Source: Todiramphus chloris collaris
Lineage: Eukaryota; Chordata; Aves; Coraciiformes; Alcedinidae
Assembly (NCBI GenBank): GCA_025345505.1
Contig: JANVCC010000030.1
Coordinates: 1,446,112 to 1,510,111 of the forward strand
Length of the DNA: 64,000 bases
Direction of reading: 5' to 3'
Part shown: positions 23,322-35,304 of the stretch, piece by piece
Layout: the number at the start of each line of letters is the position of its first letter
Numbering within the stretch: position 1 is the first letter of the stretch
Program-made: the position numbers and the translations under genes
The notes under the pieces: generated by a model
Seen by the model: only the letters and a program-made list of their open reading frames with translations
What the model was told of the DNA's origin: nothing
Databases searched by the model: none

Positions 23322-26300
23322 CAGTTTTCCCAATGAATTTAGAAAGAGTAGTGGGTGGAGAAGTGTAGTAACTGGCAGAGACTCTGAATCTTTGAATTGT
23401 TCAGTCCAGCACGCAAAGCGTTGTGTTTGTGGGGAGGGGATTCAACTAGTTTTCCTTGCTTGTGACTTCTTGTTCTGGGCTGTCTTGTCCAGCAGTGCAC
23501 GGTTGGATAGGAGTTGGAATGTGTTCTTGATCATCAATGACTTTCTGTTTTATTTTATTGAGCTGCAGTGTTCTTGAAAATGATAAGCTTTGAGCAGCAG
23601 TAGGAGATGTTGGTATTTTTTTCTAGTTATCCCGAGTAACAGCTGTAGTCAGCTGTCCAGTTTGAGAGTAGGTATTTAAGAACCCCAATCTCTATGCTAT
23701 AGTTGAAGCTTCCTGCAGTAGTTGCTCTCAGTATGCGGCCAAATGGAAAATGAAAATTCTATCTGCATTCTCTGTTCTGCTTTTAGTCAGATGTGCAGAC
23801 TAGCTCAGTCACCTAAACTACCTAAAACCACAGATAGCCATAGACCAGAATTCCATGTTCATGCTAACGAGTTGAGTTGGCAGTGTGCATTTTGAGTATC
23901 TTATCTCCAGGAAATAGCAGTGGCATGGCCTGACCGATATGCTGCCTTTGGAGGAGTGGTAGTGCCTGATCAAACCTGGCGTATGCCAGGTCACAGCTGT
24001 TCCTTTTGGGCTTTTTTGTGCAAATTCAAGCTGGCAGCATAATTTTGTACCAGCTCCTCTGTTTGTCTTGCGTGGCAGTTTGCTGTGGTGTTCCGTGTTC
24101 AGCTGAAAGAGCCCTTGACCTGGTTCAGCTGGAGTCCTCAGTGTGGTTGCAGAGAGAGCAGACAGGTTTGTGGTAAAAAAACCCTTGCACCACAAGGAAT
24201 GGTGTTTGTCATTGTAAGAATATCAAACTGTTGCAGCTCATAATCTGAGGAGAAACTGTTTCTGGTAGCTGGTAGTAGAATACGACATCCTGTTCCTCTA
24301 GTATCCTACTCAAGCTGTTTGGCTTTCAGATAGAAAAGGAAAAAGCCTGTTGAAGTTTGCCCTTGCGGTCCTTCCTTGGTGGACCAATCTACTGCTGTGG
24401 ATTGAATGTATTACTCGTGAGGGTGCTGCGTGAGATGTGTTTTACAGCCCCAGCCATGGGTTGTGTAGACTAGATACAGTACCTGTGTCTTATTGGCATG
24501 GTGGTAGTCAGTGGTCCCAGGCTCTAAGACTCCAGGCTCCTGCAGATTTATCTGGTGTGGTCTGAAATCTGAAACAGCTTCCATTAAACTTGAGGATAAG
24601 TGAGAGAGAGTTTGCTTAATAAAGAAACAAACCCCATGATGTTTTCTGGATGTGAACTTCTGACACAGGAACATGCAGTTAAGGTAATTTTAAAGAAATG
24701 AAAGTTATTTTGTGTGAATGGCGGCCTCTTACATCTCTACAAGTTGCTGGCTGGATCCCCTGTTGGCAATTTGCGATCTGTCCTTCAAGCTTGGACTTAA
24801 TGGGTGAGTGTTCACTGCATATTCTCCTCCTAACTACCACAGGCGCTTGTTTGCTCCGAGATGGCCTGTGGCACTTAGAGGTATGCCTTCGGAGTGAGGA
24901 AATGAGTAGTCATTAAACCAGAGGAAACGCGAAAATAGCTTGCTTCAGGCAGCTTATTGCAAGGTTGTTTAATTTTTTTTGTTTGTTTTGAATAGCAGAA
25001 TAAAGCCACAGCAGTACAGAAGTTTTAAAGGCCTTTTCCTCACTGCTGTTACTTCTTTGTCTCTTTGTATTTTGTTTTTCCCCCTTGTGTTATGTTATGC
25101 AATTTTGGAGCTGTTATCTTACCATAGCTACTGCTTTAGTGAAGATGAAAATAGTAACCTGAGTAATACCATATGCTGGGGATGGCACTGACACCTTCAC
25201 TGGATCAGTATATGAAGCTTTCACTTTCCTGTTTATCAGCAAGAGGCGAGACGTCGGCCTCTCTCCTCTGAGTTTTGGCATTAAATCCAAACTGGGCTTT
25301 CTCTCATGCCCTGGGAATTCAGTGGCTCCCTACAGGCACGTGATGGGAAGCAGTGGTGTTAACCCATGGTGCCTGCTGGGCTGTGCTCACTGGCCGATGG
25401 CGTGTCTGGGAGGCAGGCTGCATTCATGTCAACAACAGGCAGAGCCAGCCACCATGTGCTTGACGAGCAGCACTTGGTGTCAGGGGACCTTGTGCTACTG
25501 ATTCCCACATAGTAGTGTTTGGTGATGTCAGAGGTGAGGAGCAAGCAGTTGTAAGGTTCTGCTTGGGGTTGCAAGGCTTGGCCTGGGAGGGAGAAGAAAG
25601 TGGCACCAGCCCGAGGAAAAAAAATGGGGAGGTATCGGGCACTTAGGGTAACAAGGTTTGAGAACAAGGAGATGGCAGCAAAGGCCTGGGAGGAAAAATT
25701 GTTGGAAAGTGTCAAGGCAGTAGACAGAGGTGGCAGAGGGTGAGTAGCTGGCAGAAGAGAAGCTTGTTTCAAAATGACTGGGACCATTTGGTTTATGTTA
25801 ACACATTGTACTTCACAGTTTGAGAGGAGTGCAAATAAACTAGGTCATCTCATGCAAGCCTTGTTAAGAAAAACATGAAAAAAAGGCTAGGTGTAGTAAG
25901 AGAAACTATGGGAGACGTCAAAGATAAAATTGTTTGAATGATTATATAATTTTTGAAATAATTATTTTTGTTGGATGAGCAATGTTAACTTAGTGAGGCA
26001 GCATGGATTTTATTTTTCCCAATGCTATAGCGAATGGTTATCTTGGTTCTTTTGGAGACTGAAAAATAACAGTGATTGAGTGTGGCAAGGGCTTTGAAAA
26101 TACCTGTGACTCAGTATTTCTTTAAACGCAGCAGTTCTTTAAACAGATGTGAGACATCTCAGCAAAGTGTATAAAGTCATTTAACCATAAAGCAATGAAA
26201 CCATAAAACCTTCTGGTGTGTTTACCAGAGTTCTTACAGGTTCACACTCAAAGGAAAGAAAACCAGTACTGGAGAATCTCATTAATTTGTGTCTCAGTCA

Positions 26301-27916
26301 ACTTCAAATCTGTACCAGAAATGGATTTCCTTCCTTAAAGTCAGAAATATGAATTTAAGATGTAACTGCTGTGCTGTGGTATGGCGGGGAATTTGCTTAT
26401 CTAGTGAATTAATGGAGGCACGCATGTTGAACTTCCTTACACAGCCATTCCCTTTTGCTGCCTATAGCAGGGACTTGATCATTTTTCCTGCTTTTGCAGA
26501 ATATGGAATTGGACCAGGAGGCAGATTACGCTCTAACAACAGTTGCACTAGAGCTGCTACCAAAGCTCACAAGAACCAGGTCTTTGGCTTCCCTGTGGGT
26601 TTCTTGTTCATCACAGCCACCTCATCGCCCTCAGTGAAGTTCAACCCTGGAGAGAAAAATCTAATTCTTTTTTCACAGTAGTAAGACAAGATGTGGAGAC
26701 TGAATAAACTGTAACATCTGAGGGAGGATTTGACAGTCTTCAGTATCCCAAACTGTCCTTTCTTTCTGCTGCCATGTGTGATATGGAGCATCTCTCTTTT
26801 CCTGGCAGCAGAAATTAGTAGTGCTGACACCCTTCTTTGTGCACTGGATTCAGCGTCTCCTGTCCTTGACGTAGAACGCTTCCACAAGCCTGTCCTGCTA
26901 ATGAGAAGACAAGCTTACCTCTTTTTAAAGTCTTCACTAGGAACTTAGTGAAGTGCCTCCTCAGGTTCACAAGTAAGGTCATCTCTGCAGTCAGAATCAG
27001 TAGTGAAAGAGTTTCATTAGATGAACAGTCTCCAGTTTGGGTGGGAGGAACCCACCAACAGCTGACTAAGATGGTAGGAGATGTTTCTGAAATCAGGAGT
27101 GTTATGGCAAAGGTGCTCAGGGAGTGATTTTTGTTACTCTAATGCAAAGACTGAAGGCATCAAATGAAATTAGACAGTGATGTCCAAAATAAACACAGTT
27201 AGGTGTTTTTTTCCTAGAATATTCACGTAGAGTTCTTTGCCTTGCAAGATGGTAATGCTAAAATTCAGAAGGCCATTGTGTGTAAGTATTCATGGAAGAA
27301 AAAAATCACCTGGAGCTACTGAATACACAGTTTTTGTAGCTGATGTGGAAAAGGAAACTTTTGTAAAGGCATTCAAAGGAGACTTGTGAATTTGGGAGCA
27401 CCTCTTTTAATGAGTACTATGTGAGAAAGCATGCTGATGCTTGCTTGAAAAGATATCAAGTGCATCATTATCCATTTGGAGGTAGCTGAAGTTAGCTCTT
27501 TGGTACCAAATCAGTGATAAGCAAAGTGGAGAAGCCCTTCTTGGTTATTAAAAGAGAAGTGTGGTAAGTGTGTTATGTTTGAGGTCTTGGAAAGTGAAGC
27601 TGGTGAAGGAATAGAGAGATGTGGCAAGACAGAAGATAACCATCTTTTCAGAAGGATCCTAAGTGGATCTCTGTGGTGCAAGCTTGCTTTGCCAGGACCA
27701 GTATAAGCTCAGGCATGAGATAATGAAAGGCTGGGTAAGAACTTCAGTTATACGGGTGGACGGAATAGGCTGTGTTTTAGAAGTGCTGTTCAGAAAGAAT
27801 TGCAAAATTTAGATAAAACCTAGTTGAATCTATACTCTGTATAAAGTAGAGACATAGAAATCAGTAAAAAAAGTGGGTTTTTTTTAATGAGTGACTCTGA
27901 TGTTTTGCACCTTGTG

Positions 27917-27927
27917 TATATATATAT
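27917..27927. repeat. (TA)n microsatellite
   Basis: Five TA units inside GTGTATATATATATGC. Simple repeat. Confidence 0.55.
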
Positions 27928-28360
27928 GCACTTCGGCATTTAGAAGTTGTACAATCATAGTCACTAAGCCTACAAAAACACTTTTACAGTAGGAATAACA
28001 ATACTTTTGTTTTTTATTGCCATTTGCTTAAAATATAAGGAGCCCTGGAATGTACACTGAGACTTCAAGAAGTAAAATGGTCTTGCTTTTCTTTGCAGTT
28101 ATTTAAGGAGTAGATGTTCTGATTGCACAGGCTTAGTTAAGAGGATTTTTACTGAAGAGCAGTGGAAATTGAATGCTGGTCTTGTGTCAGCCTTTCAGCT
28201 AATATTCCAAGTATATGCTTTAATTAACCTTTTTCTTTTCTTTCCAAAGTGATCCTTATATGAGAGTATATTGTGAAGAAAATAAATAAATATATGAGAG
28301 TATGCTGCTATCTGCCAAGTATTGCTCAGGTGCATGTCATAGATTCTGTTTTGAGAAGTT

Positions 28361-28510
28361 GTGCGTGTTGGTGGTGGTGTGTTTGGGTTGTTTTTTTGTT
28401 TGGTTGGTTTTGGTGGGGCTTTTTTGTGTGTGTGTGTTTTTTTTTTTTTGTTATTTTTTTTCTTTTGGAGGTTTTGTGTTCGTTTTTTTGTTTTGTTTGC
28501 AGTTTGTGTG
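28361..28510 (+). repeat. 150-bp T/G-rich low-complexity tract
   Basis: The longest tract of its class. It combines a GGTGGTGGTG start, T-runs, TTGG units, a GT microsatellite and long T-runs, with almost no A or C for 150 bases. Open frames across it, rich in F, V, W and C on one strand and K, P, T and N on the other, are composition artefacts. Confidence 0.8.
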
Positions 28511-29087
28511 TTAGGAGCTTCAGTTTTACTGTTGGAAGACATTTTAAACTAAGCAGGTCTTTAAAGAGAAAAGAGGAATTTTGCGGGTGTGTCAAAATTC
28601 TAGGAACTCTATAAACAGTCTGCTAGATTAAATCTACATTAACCTCAGATTGTGGCTTAAACCTTAGTCTTTAAGGGAATACCTTTTAACAACTCTGAAC
28701 TTGATTTTTTTGTCTACGTAAATATTAGAAGCCTTGTGTTTGTACAATTCAAACCTGTCAGTTCAGTAGGCTTGTCTGATGAATCGTGGAGTAATAGCAA
28801 GATGAGATGGGTTGAAGGTAGGATTGGTAGCTTGAGAAGACATTCATGTTCAAGTTTCTTGCCTCCTCTTCTTCCCTCTAGATGCTCATGGTTTAACTTT
28901 CTCTTTGTGGTTGCTGTTCTGTTTCCCAGAAGACAGCTCGGGGGACACACAAACACTGGTCGCAGTTTGGGTCCACGTGCTTAGTTTGCCTTGCATCTAG
29001 GGGAAATGAAACCAGGCTCTTCACGTCCCCAGTTTGCTTTGGTTTTCATGCTTTTGAAATGTGCTTCGATAAAATATTTAAGAGCAC

Positions 29088-29121
29088 GTGTGTGTGTGTA
29101 TCTATACACACATATATATAA
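29088..29121. repeat. (GT)n-(AC)n-(AT)n compound microsatellite
   Basis: GTGTGTGTGTA is followed by TCTA and then TACACACATATATATA, so the GT and AC parts are also inverted repeats around a short centre. Confidence 0.65.
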
Positions 29122-29719
29122 TAATGTGTTGATATGAACATGTTTCTTGGATAGATTTGGTTTGGGTTAGAAACAGCAATTATGTGTGCACAAATTGCCT
29201 ATTACATATGCCCAGTATACAGTTTTTCCAGTAAATTTGTAGCAGTTTGCTGAGTTCCAAGTGTGCGTGCACATGCACTGTCTCTCCAACGCATTCAGAT
29301 TTTTGCATGCAGAAATAAATTAATTTAGTTTTGTGCGTTAAGTAACACATTAAGCAAAATTCAAATAGTCACTTAGATTTGTGGGAATTCGCTTGGTTTT
29401 TTTGTGGTTTTTTTTTTAACATAAGGAATCTGAGTTAAATACAAACTCGGGGAACTCCTTTGGCAAACAAGCGTAGATGGTCATTGCAGTTGCCATGTGG
29501 CACTATTTTATGCACATAGTATATGCAGTATATAATGCAGCGTGCACTCCTTAAAAGTGCCAGTTGTGGCTTCATTATAGACACAGGAATCAGTTAGTTT
29601 GCTGAAGGCTTCCTCTGGAGACAGAACGTGTATTTTGGAAACACAAAATCCACAACCAGCAGCACCTACTGGACATGGATGTGATGGTGTCACGCTTTCT
29701 ACCAGGGCTGCTTAAATTT

Positions 29720-30110
29720 AGGAAAGAACTATTGAAAAATTGTTCGGGTTTCAGTCGAATACTCCAAAGGCAGCGAATGGACAAAATAAACAAACCATTG
29801 TAAGATGAAGAAGGCGAGCAGGTATGAAACTCTGCTGGCTGCTGCCAGCTGAGACCCAGAGGCTCTTCTGAGCAGAGCTGCTCCCTGGCTGTGGGTTGCT
29901 GCCTGGGGCAACACAAGGGCTCTTCCCTCCACTGGCCTTGGCTCTCTGCACCCTTGGACACAGCCCATCTGCTCCCATGGGCAGGTTGTGTCAGATAAGC
30001 CCTGATGGGATCCTCAGCTTTATTTCCATCTGCTGTCACTAAATCAGCCACCTCCTTCACCAACAGGCCCACTTTTTCCCTGTTTAGCCTTTTACTGTTA
30101 TTTGCAGCAT
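29720..30110 (-). repeat. Degraded CR1 LINE fragment in minus orientation (certain part 30008-30110)
   Basis: Read on the minus strand, 30110 to 30008 encodes a stretch with LNREKVGLLVKEVADLVT followed by ADGNKAED. This matches the CR1 reverse-transcriptase ORF segment where K-E-x-V-G-P-L and L-V-T-x-D-x-x-K-A-E recur in avian copies. The match stops where the CR1 protein would continue into its NAFF-A-S-V-F motif. The adjoining GC-rich 29720-30007 keeps the same minus frame open (176 codons in all) but is not recognisable as CR1. It may be another segment of a composite element. No intact enzyme is present. Confidence 0.55.
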
Positions 30111-30779
30111 TAAATGTCAAGCATTTTCAGGAAACGTTGATTTGAAAAGTTACGGTTTATCAGTGGAATGTAATGCACTATTTGTGTTAGACCCCAATTA
30201 TATGTGCATTAAGTGTTCTCCTCAAAAGCCTAAACTGAATTTTTCCAATTTTTGTTTAATTATAAACTTACATTTCAGGATGTCTTAGGCCACCCACTGA
30301 GTGTGAGGGCGTTCTGAATTACTCCCAAAGATCTACCAGTTGCTTCAGGAAAACTGAGTTCCCCTTTTTGTCAATCTGATGAAGTTTACAGGAAATTTTC
30401 CTACAAAAATGACAGCAGCTCCTCTTTGACTTTTCTGTCTGATAATTTTAAGACCACAAAATCCTATATTTGAAGTAACTTCTTGTTAGAGATAAATAAA
30501 AAAGAAAAATATTTATACATAATATTTAAAGCAAGTATGTGAATTTTTTAGTGTATGAGTGTGTGCATTTGTAGACCGCGTAGAAAAAAGCTCAGCATAT
30601 TTGTGTGCTTTGTTCATTACTGTTCCAAGAAAACCCCAGCATGTCTAGCCAGAGCAGAACTCTGCTGTAAACCTAATGCAGCGTGTTCATTTGTATGGCT
30701 TGCTGCAACTGGAATTTTTCAAATGCATAATGTGGTGGTCATGATAATGTGTTTACAGAGTGTAAAATTTCAGCTTGAA

Positions 30780-31110
30780 TTATGATTGCTAAAATAATTG
30801 ATCATCAGCATCTGTGCTTTGCATAAGAAGAGTTCAGGAAAGCTGAATATTAAATAAACAGCTTGTTGGATGAACAGCATTTTTCTCTCTCACAATTCAT
30901 CAATGAAACAAAAACTAAGAGAAGTGTATTCTTATTGCCAATTACTGTCCAAGGAGGATAATGATACAGTCTTTATGACCTGCTAGAACTGTATGCTTAA
31001 AATAAATTTCTCATTACATTCCTCTCAGTGTCAAAATACAGTTTTTCTACCAACAGATAAGTTGTGCTAAAAATAAAACTGGAAAGGTCTATCATACAGA
31101 GTTTCTGGTT
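30780..31110. promoter_or_regulatory. Candidate conserved non-coding element
   Basis: About 330 bases of repeat-free, A-rich sequence. It contains TAATTGAT-type homeodomain cores and reads unlike the T/G-biased intron on both sides. This suggests selection on sequence, but no alignment is available to support it. Confidence 0.22.
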
Positions 31111-34100
31111 ATTAAATAAAGAGCGTTGTCTCCATCCATACCCAGTGGGCTCTTCTTTTTTTTTTTCCAAAGGCTCTGGGAGTTCCTGTGTTAACTCAAG
31201 TAGTCAGTAGATTCAGAGGGTGAATGAACAAAAATAAAGTCCTCTCCTTAGAACTCCTCACTGGTTTTAGCACCTTGCAAATGAGTAGCAATGTATAGAA
31301 TTTTCTTTGGTTTAAAACAGTATTTACACTGCATCTCAAGATGCCGACAGTAGGGCATTCAAATGCCAAACAGGATCTTCCTCCTGTGGGATGTTTCAGT
31401 TCCATAAGTAAAATCGTTCCAGGAACTGTTAGATTTTAGAGGTTTCTGTGTAGTTTGTGGCAGTCAATCGTGCATTCCATGTGTTTGATCAGCTCGTATT
31501 CTGGGTGCGTAATCATTCAGAGAGGCAAACAAAGTCCTTTGTAGTTTCTGTGGGATGGGGAGAAGGGTGGAATAAACAGCTCTCTGGTCAGAGAAGTACA
31601 GTGAAACTCATGCTTTGTTTTGATATGGTGTGTTTTCTTTGAATGAAGAAATAATGCTGTCTTGAGGCTGGGGCCATCATCAGTGCAATCGGTGGAAATC
31701 CTGTAGAAGATGATGCATTAGTCTTACAGATGTTTACATGCTGGTGTCTGCCTTTTCCTGGAGCACTGCAGCTGTGAGGTGTGAGAAGTGTGAGAGTGCT
31801 GCAGCAGCTGCAGAACCAGCAGGTTGCAGGGTTTGGATGCTGGTGGCACAGACAGGGAATGCATCTAGAATGGCACAGGCAAGATGAATACAGGACCCCC
31901 CCACCCCCTTTTTATTTTGTCCTTTGGCCATATCTACCATCTCCAGTACATCTCTGTGTGCCAAAATGATAAATCAGTAATGATCACTTTCTTGGGGTTT
32001 TTTGTAGCTTTTTGTGTTTCTTTTCCTTAAGGAGTCCTTCAGGGCTTCTAAAGATCTCAATTCTGTTCTTGTGATAGCAGGTGCCTTTGATAATATCCTT
32101 TTCTCCGGTCTCGATTGTTCTTTTTCTGTGTTGTTTGTTTCTTCCTTTTGGCAATTGCATCCTCAGTTTTGGATTGATTTAAATTTCTATCGCTAAAATC
32201 AAGTCATAGTCAGTAACTGTCTTGCTGCTTTATCTTCGTGGGGCAGCACGCCCTCTGCCCTCTTGACATACTAGTTGTCCGCATATGGTAATTTATTTTG
32301 TCTCTTAACTGCAAGATATTATTTTGTTCAGTGTTTGTTTTCAGTCAATCATTTCTGGTTAATAGCTTTTTCTATTACATGGCAACACTGTCCTAGGAGA
32401 AAAGAATTTTTGTTCTGTTGCTCTAATGAGTTGTTTTCTTAGCTTCCCCAAACGGTGTCCCATTCTTAGAGACAGCCCAGTAAGTGTCCTGGTGGTGTAG
32501 ATGGGCATCAGGGTTTGGCAGATTCATTCTGTCTTGTTTGGAAATTTCTCAGGCACTGAACTGAATAAAAGTGAATCTGACAGCAGGTTGATGGAGCCAG
32601 AGTGGGTGGCAATTAGATGCCAGTCCCATCTTGCTGGATCCTTTCATGCGCATTCTGCTGAGGGACTCCAGTGTTTGAACTCAGTTGCTTCACAGAAGGC
32701 ATGACTTGGAAGAATGAAAATCCCTCATGTCTCCAAACCAGGACTGATCTGAAATGAGACTTTAGTGCTATGATCTAAAGATCTTTAAAGTTACTATAAG
32801 TAAAATCCTTCCAAAAGTAGCAAAAGGGCTGCATCTGCTGATCAAAGGGTAGTGCCCTCTTCCTTTGACATCACCAACCAGTGATAATGCATAGCAAATT
32901 TTCAGAAAGCTCTTTATAAATTAAGAAAATAGGGAGGGGAAGCCCAGAGATCAATCCTTAGAGATGATAATCCTTTAATAAAAGTTTTTACTTGTAATGA
33001 GAAGAACCTGAATGCCCCCCTAGAAAACAATTTCTCTGGTATGCATTCTTTTCACCATATTCTCTTTTTGAAGACAGGGGAGGTGTGCTAATGCTTGATT
33101 TATAACCTGTTTTGTTTCTTGTATGAAGCATCATTTGATTTATCTCGGTTTTTGCTATCGTACAATTTAGCATATTAAAAAAAAAAAAAGAAAAATCTAT
33201 TGATTTCTGCACCTTAGTATCTTAAGGATTGTTTTTATCTTTCACAGTCCTTCACGTTTCTGAAATATGTAAGACAGTGAAACCTAAATTCAGAAGGGAG
33301 TTTCAGAGATTTTTTTTTTTTGTATATATATAATGTATATATTTTATGTTGTTATTGATTCCTTATTTGCTACTGACCAAATGGAAACAACTGCATTATT
33401 CTGCTGACATTGTTTGTAGTTGACATTGTTTGTAGTTAAAATCAGTCCTCTTGGTCTAGTCATTGATGTTTCTCACTGATGTCCAAGAAGGGACACAGAG
33501 GAGGAATTGTAAAGAAATTTGTGAATGAGGTGTACAAGTCAGTTGTCAATGAGTTGAGATTTTATGATATCCAAAGTGAACTTTTGCTTGCCTGCCGAAG
33601 TGAGAGCACGTGTGGCACTGCTGCATATGAATTATAGAAGGGAAGAATGAAAAGATTGGGTTTGAATGCATACTAAATACAAAATTAATTGCAGGTAGGA
33701 TTAAGATAAGTGACTTTATGTGGCAATTGCCCTCTTACTCTCTCCTTTCACAGTGTAATTACTTGAAGATTACTATAGTCTGGGTACAGTTTTGTGTTTT
33801 ATTTAAATATTGGATGTTTGCTGGATTAGAATTAATTGATAAAGCTAAACTTAAACCAAAACAAAACCTGAAGAAGCGATGACTGCATTTTTTAGTTATT
33901 GGTAATGCTTAAATATTGACCTCTGTGTTTCTTACTTTGTGTTCCATGGCGTGTACACATATCAATCCCTGGACATAAGGCTGCAAGATTGACTATTGCA
34001 AAAGCTAGGCCTCTGTAAATTGTGGGTGCTTGGCAATGTGATATATGTTAAAATTCATTTGGGAAATAGCAATTCCAATGCGTGAGAATCCAAGAATGCA

Positions 34101-35025
34101 GTTTAGAGGTGCTGCACATTTTTTAGTGCCTGCTCTTTTTCTTCAAGTGCTGATTTGATTTCCCCAAGTGTAAAGATGAATGTACAGAGGATATTACGAA
34201 TCTCACTCTTTTTCAGCATAAATCCCAATGTGAGCCCTGTCATTGCAAAACCAATAGATTGGTGGCAGGCAGACGTGCCATCAGCTCGCAGGAGGGCAGT
34301 GAGGACCCTCTGTGAGGAACCCTCTCCTCCTGGTTCTATAGCTTCTGGACTTGCTCACTGTGTTGGGCACGTAGAGCTTGTCCGCCCCTACATCAAAGAG
34401 CTTAAACCTGTGTTTGTCAGCAGTGCTCACTACTAAAGTTTGGAGAGTTTCAGGCTGACTTGAGAAGTTGAAGCAGATTTGCTAGACGTGCAGTTCCTGG
34501 GAGTTTGTGTGCAGTGCATCACCTCCTCTTACCCCTCTTGCTGCCCATTCACTTCACTGGGGTGGCTTTGTTCTCCTTTTGTTACGGCTCTTGGCAGAAT
34601 TTGCCTTTATCCTTAAACTACTGTTACATCTTTGCTTGGTCCATTGGGGCTTCTTCTCACAGTTGGGACCCCAGTGCCACCACAGTACAAATAACTGTAA
34701 TAGATGCTATCACTGTATAAATGATACTCTTTTGTTCAGCAGTATAGAAGTTATGTTTCCCAGAATACCAACATCTGAGAGCTCCTGATCTGTCACGTGG
34801 CTGTTACAACAGAGTAGTTAAACTTCCGTAATCATTTGTCTGGTGCTTGCTGTTTTACCTCTGAGGGAGCACAAACCACCTCAGGATGTGGGTACGTCCT
34901 GCTCAGGTATTCCTCGGATCTGTTTCCAGCGACTTGCATCCCGAATCAGAGAGACTACCTCTCGCTTCATGCCTTTGCTTCCCTACTGTAAAGTCTTTTT
35001 CTTTTGATAGTGTTGAACTGCTCTC
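31110..35025. other. Intronic stretch, no gene seen
   Basis: Unique intron with a 16-bp tandem duplication at 33405-33436 and a short T-run plus TATA microsatellite near 33310-33330. Open frames are short and unrecognised. Confidence 0.5.
33405..33436. repeat. Tandem duplication, 16-bp unit, two perfect copies
   Basis: TGACATTGTTTGTAGT occurs at 33405-33420 and again at 33421-33436 without change. Confidence 0.9.
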
Positions 35026-35304
35026 TCCCAGGCAACTAACTAGTGACAGGATGAGAGGGCATGGCCTGAAGCTGTGCCAGGGGAGGTTTAGGCTGGGTAT
35101 CAGGAAGCACTTCCTGACAGAGAAGGTGATCAGACACTGGAATGGGCTGCCCGGGGAGGTGGTGGAGTCACTGTCCCTGGAAGTGTTTAAAGAAAGGCTG
35201 GATGTGGCACCTATTGTCATGGTCTAGCTGATGTGGCTGTGTGGAGTCAGAGGCTGGACTTGATGATCTCAGAGGTCTTTTGCAGCCTCAGTAATTCTGT
35301 GACT
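35026..35304 (+). mobile_element. CR1 LINE, 5'-truncated 3' end
   Basis: The order of phrases is the standard avian CR1 3' region: CCCAGGCAACTA, GACAGGATGAGAGGGCATGG, AGCTGTGCCAGGGGAGGTTT, AGGAAGCACTTCCTGACAGA, GGGCTGCCCGGGGAGGTGGT, GGACTTGATGATCTCAGAGG and a closing TAATTCTGTGACT. Nothing upstream of 35026 continues the element, so it is truncated at its 5' side, as most CR1 copies are. An open frame of 113 codons crosses it but is a by-product of the 3' region, not an intact enzyme. Divergence is moderate: phrases are intact but differ in single bases. Confidence 0.93.

Larger units (their letters stand above)
21190..29700. other. Intronic stretch, no gene seen
   Basis: Unique intron with the 38-bp tandem duplication at 22166, a GT run at 23308-23321, a GC-richer section at 25250-25790, a TA run at 27917-27927, the longest T/G tract at 28361-28510 and a GT/AC microsatellite at 29088-29121. 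No coding exon or intact transposon was seen. Minus-strand open frames of 115-142 codons lack any recognised domain. Confidence 0.5.

Noticed and set aside
25359-25787. 142-codon minus-strand open frame in a GC-richer segment
   Set aside because: No family resemblance seen, no exon boundaries, and the same segment is open in a second minus frame as well.
32245-32275. CTCF-like ACGCCCTCTGCCCTCT
   Set aside because: Only a partial match to the core motif. Similar partial matches occur elsewhere in the window (for example 8983) and are expected by chance.
34886-35227. 113-codon + strand open frame
   Set aside because: It overlaps the CR1 3' end and its peptide is the familiar translation of CR1 3' sequence, not a host gene.
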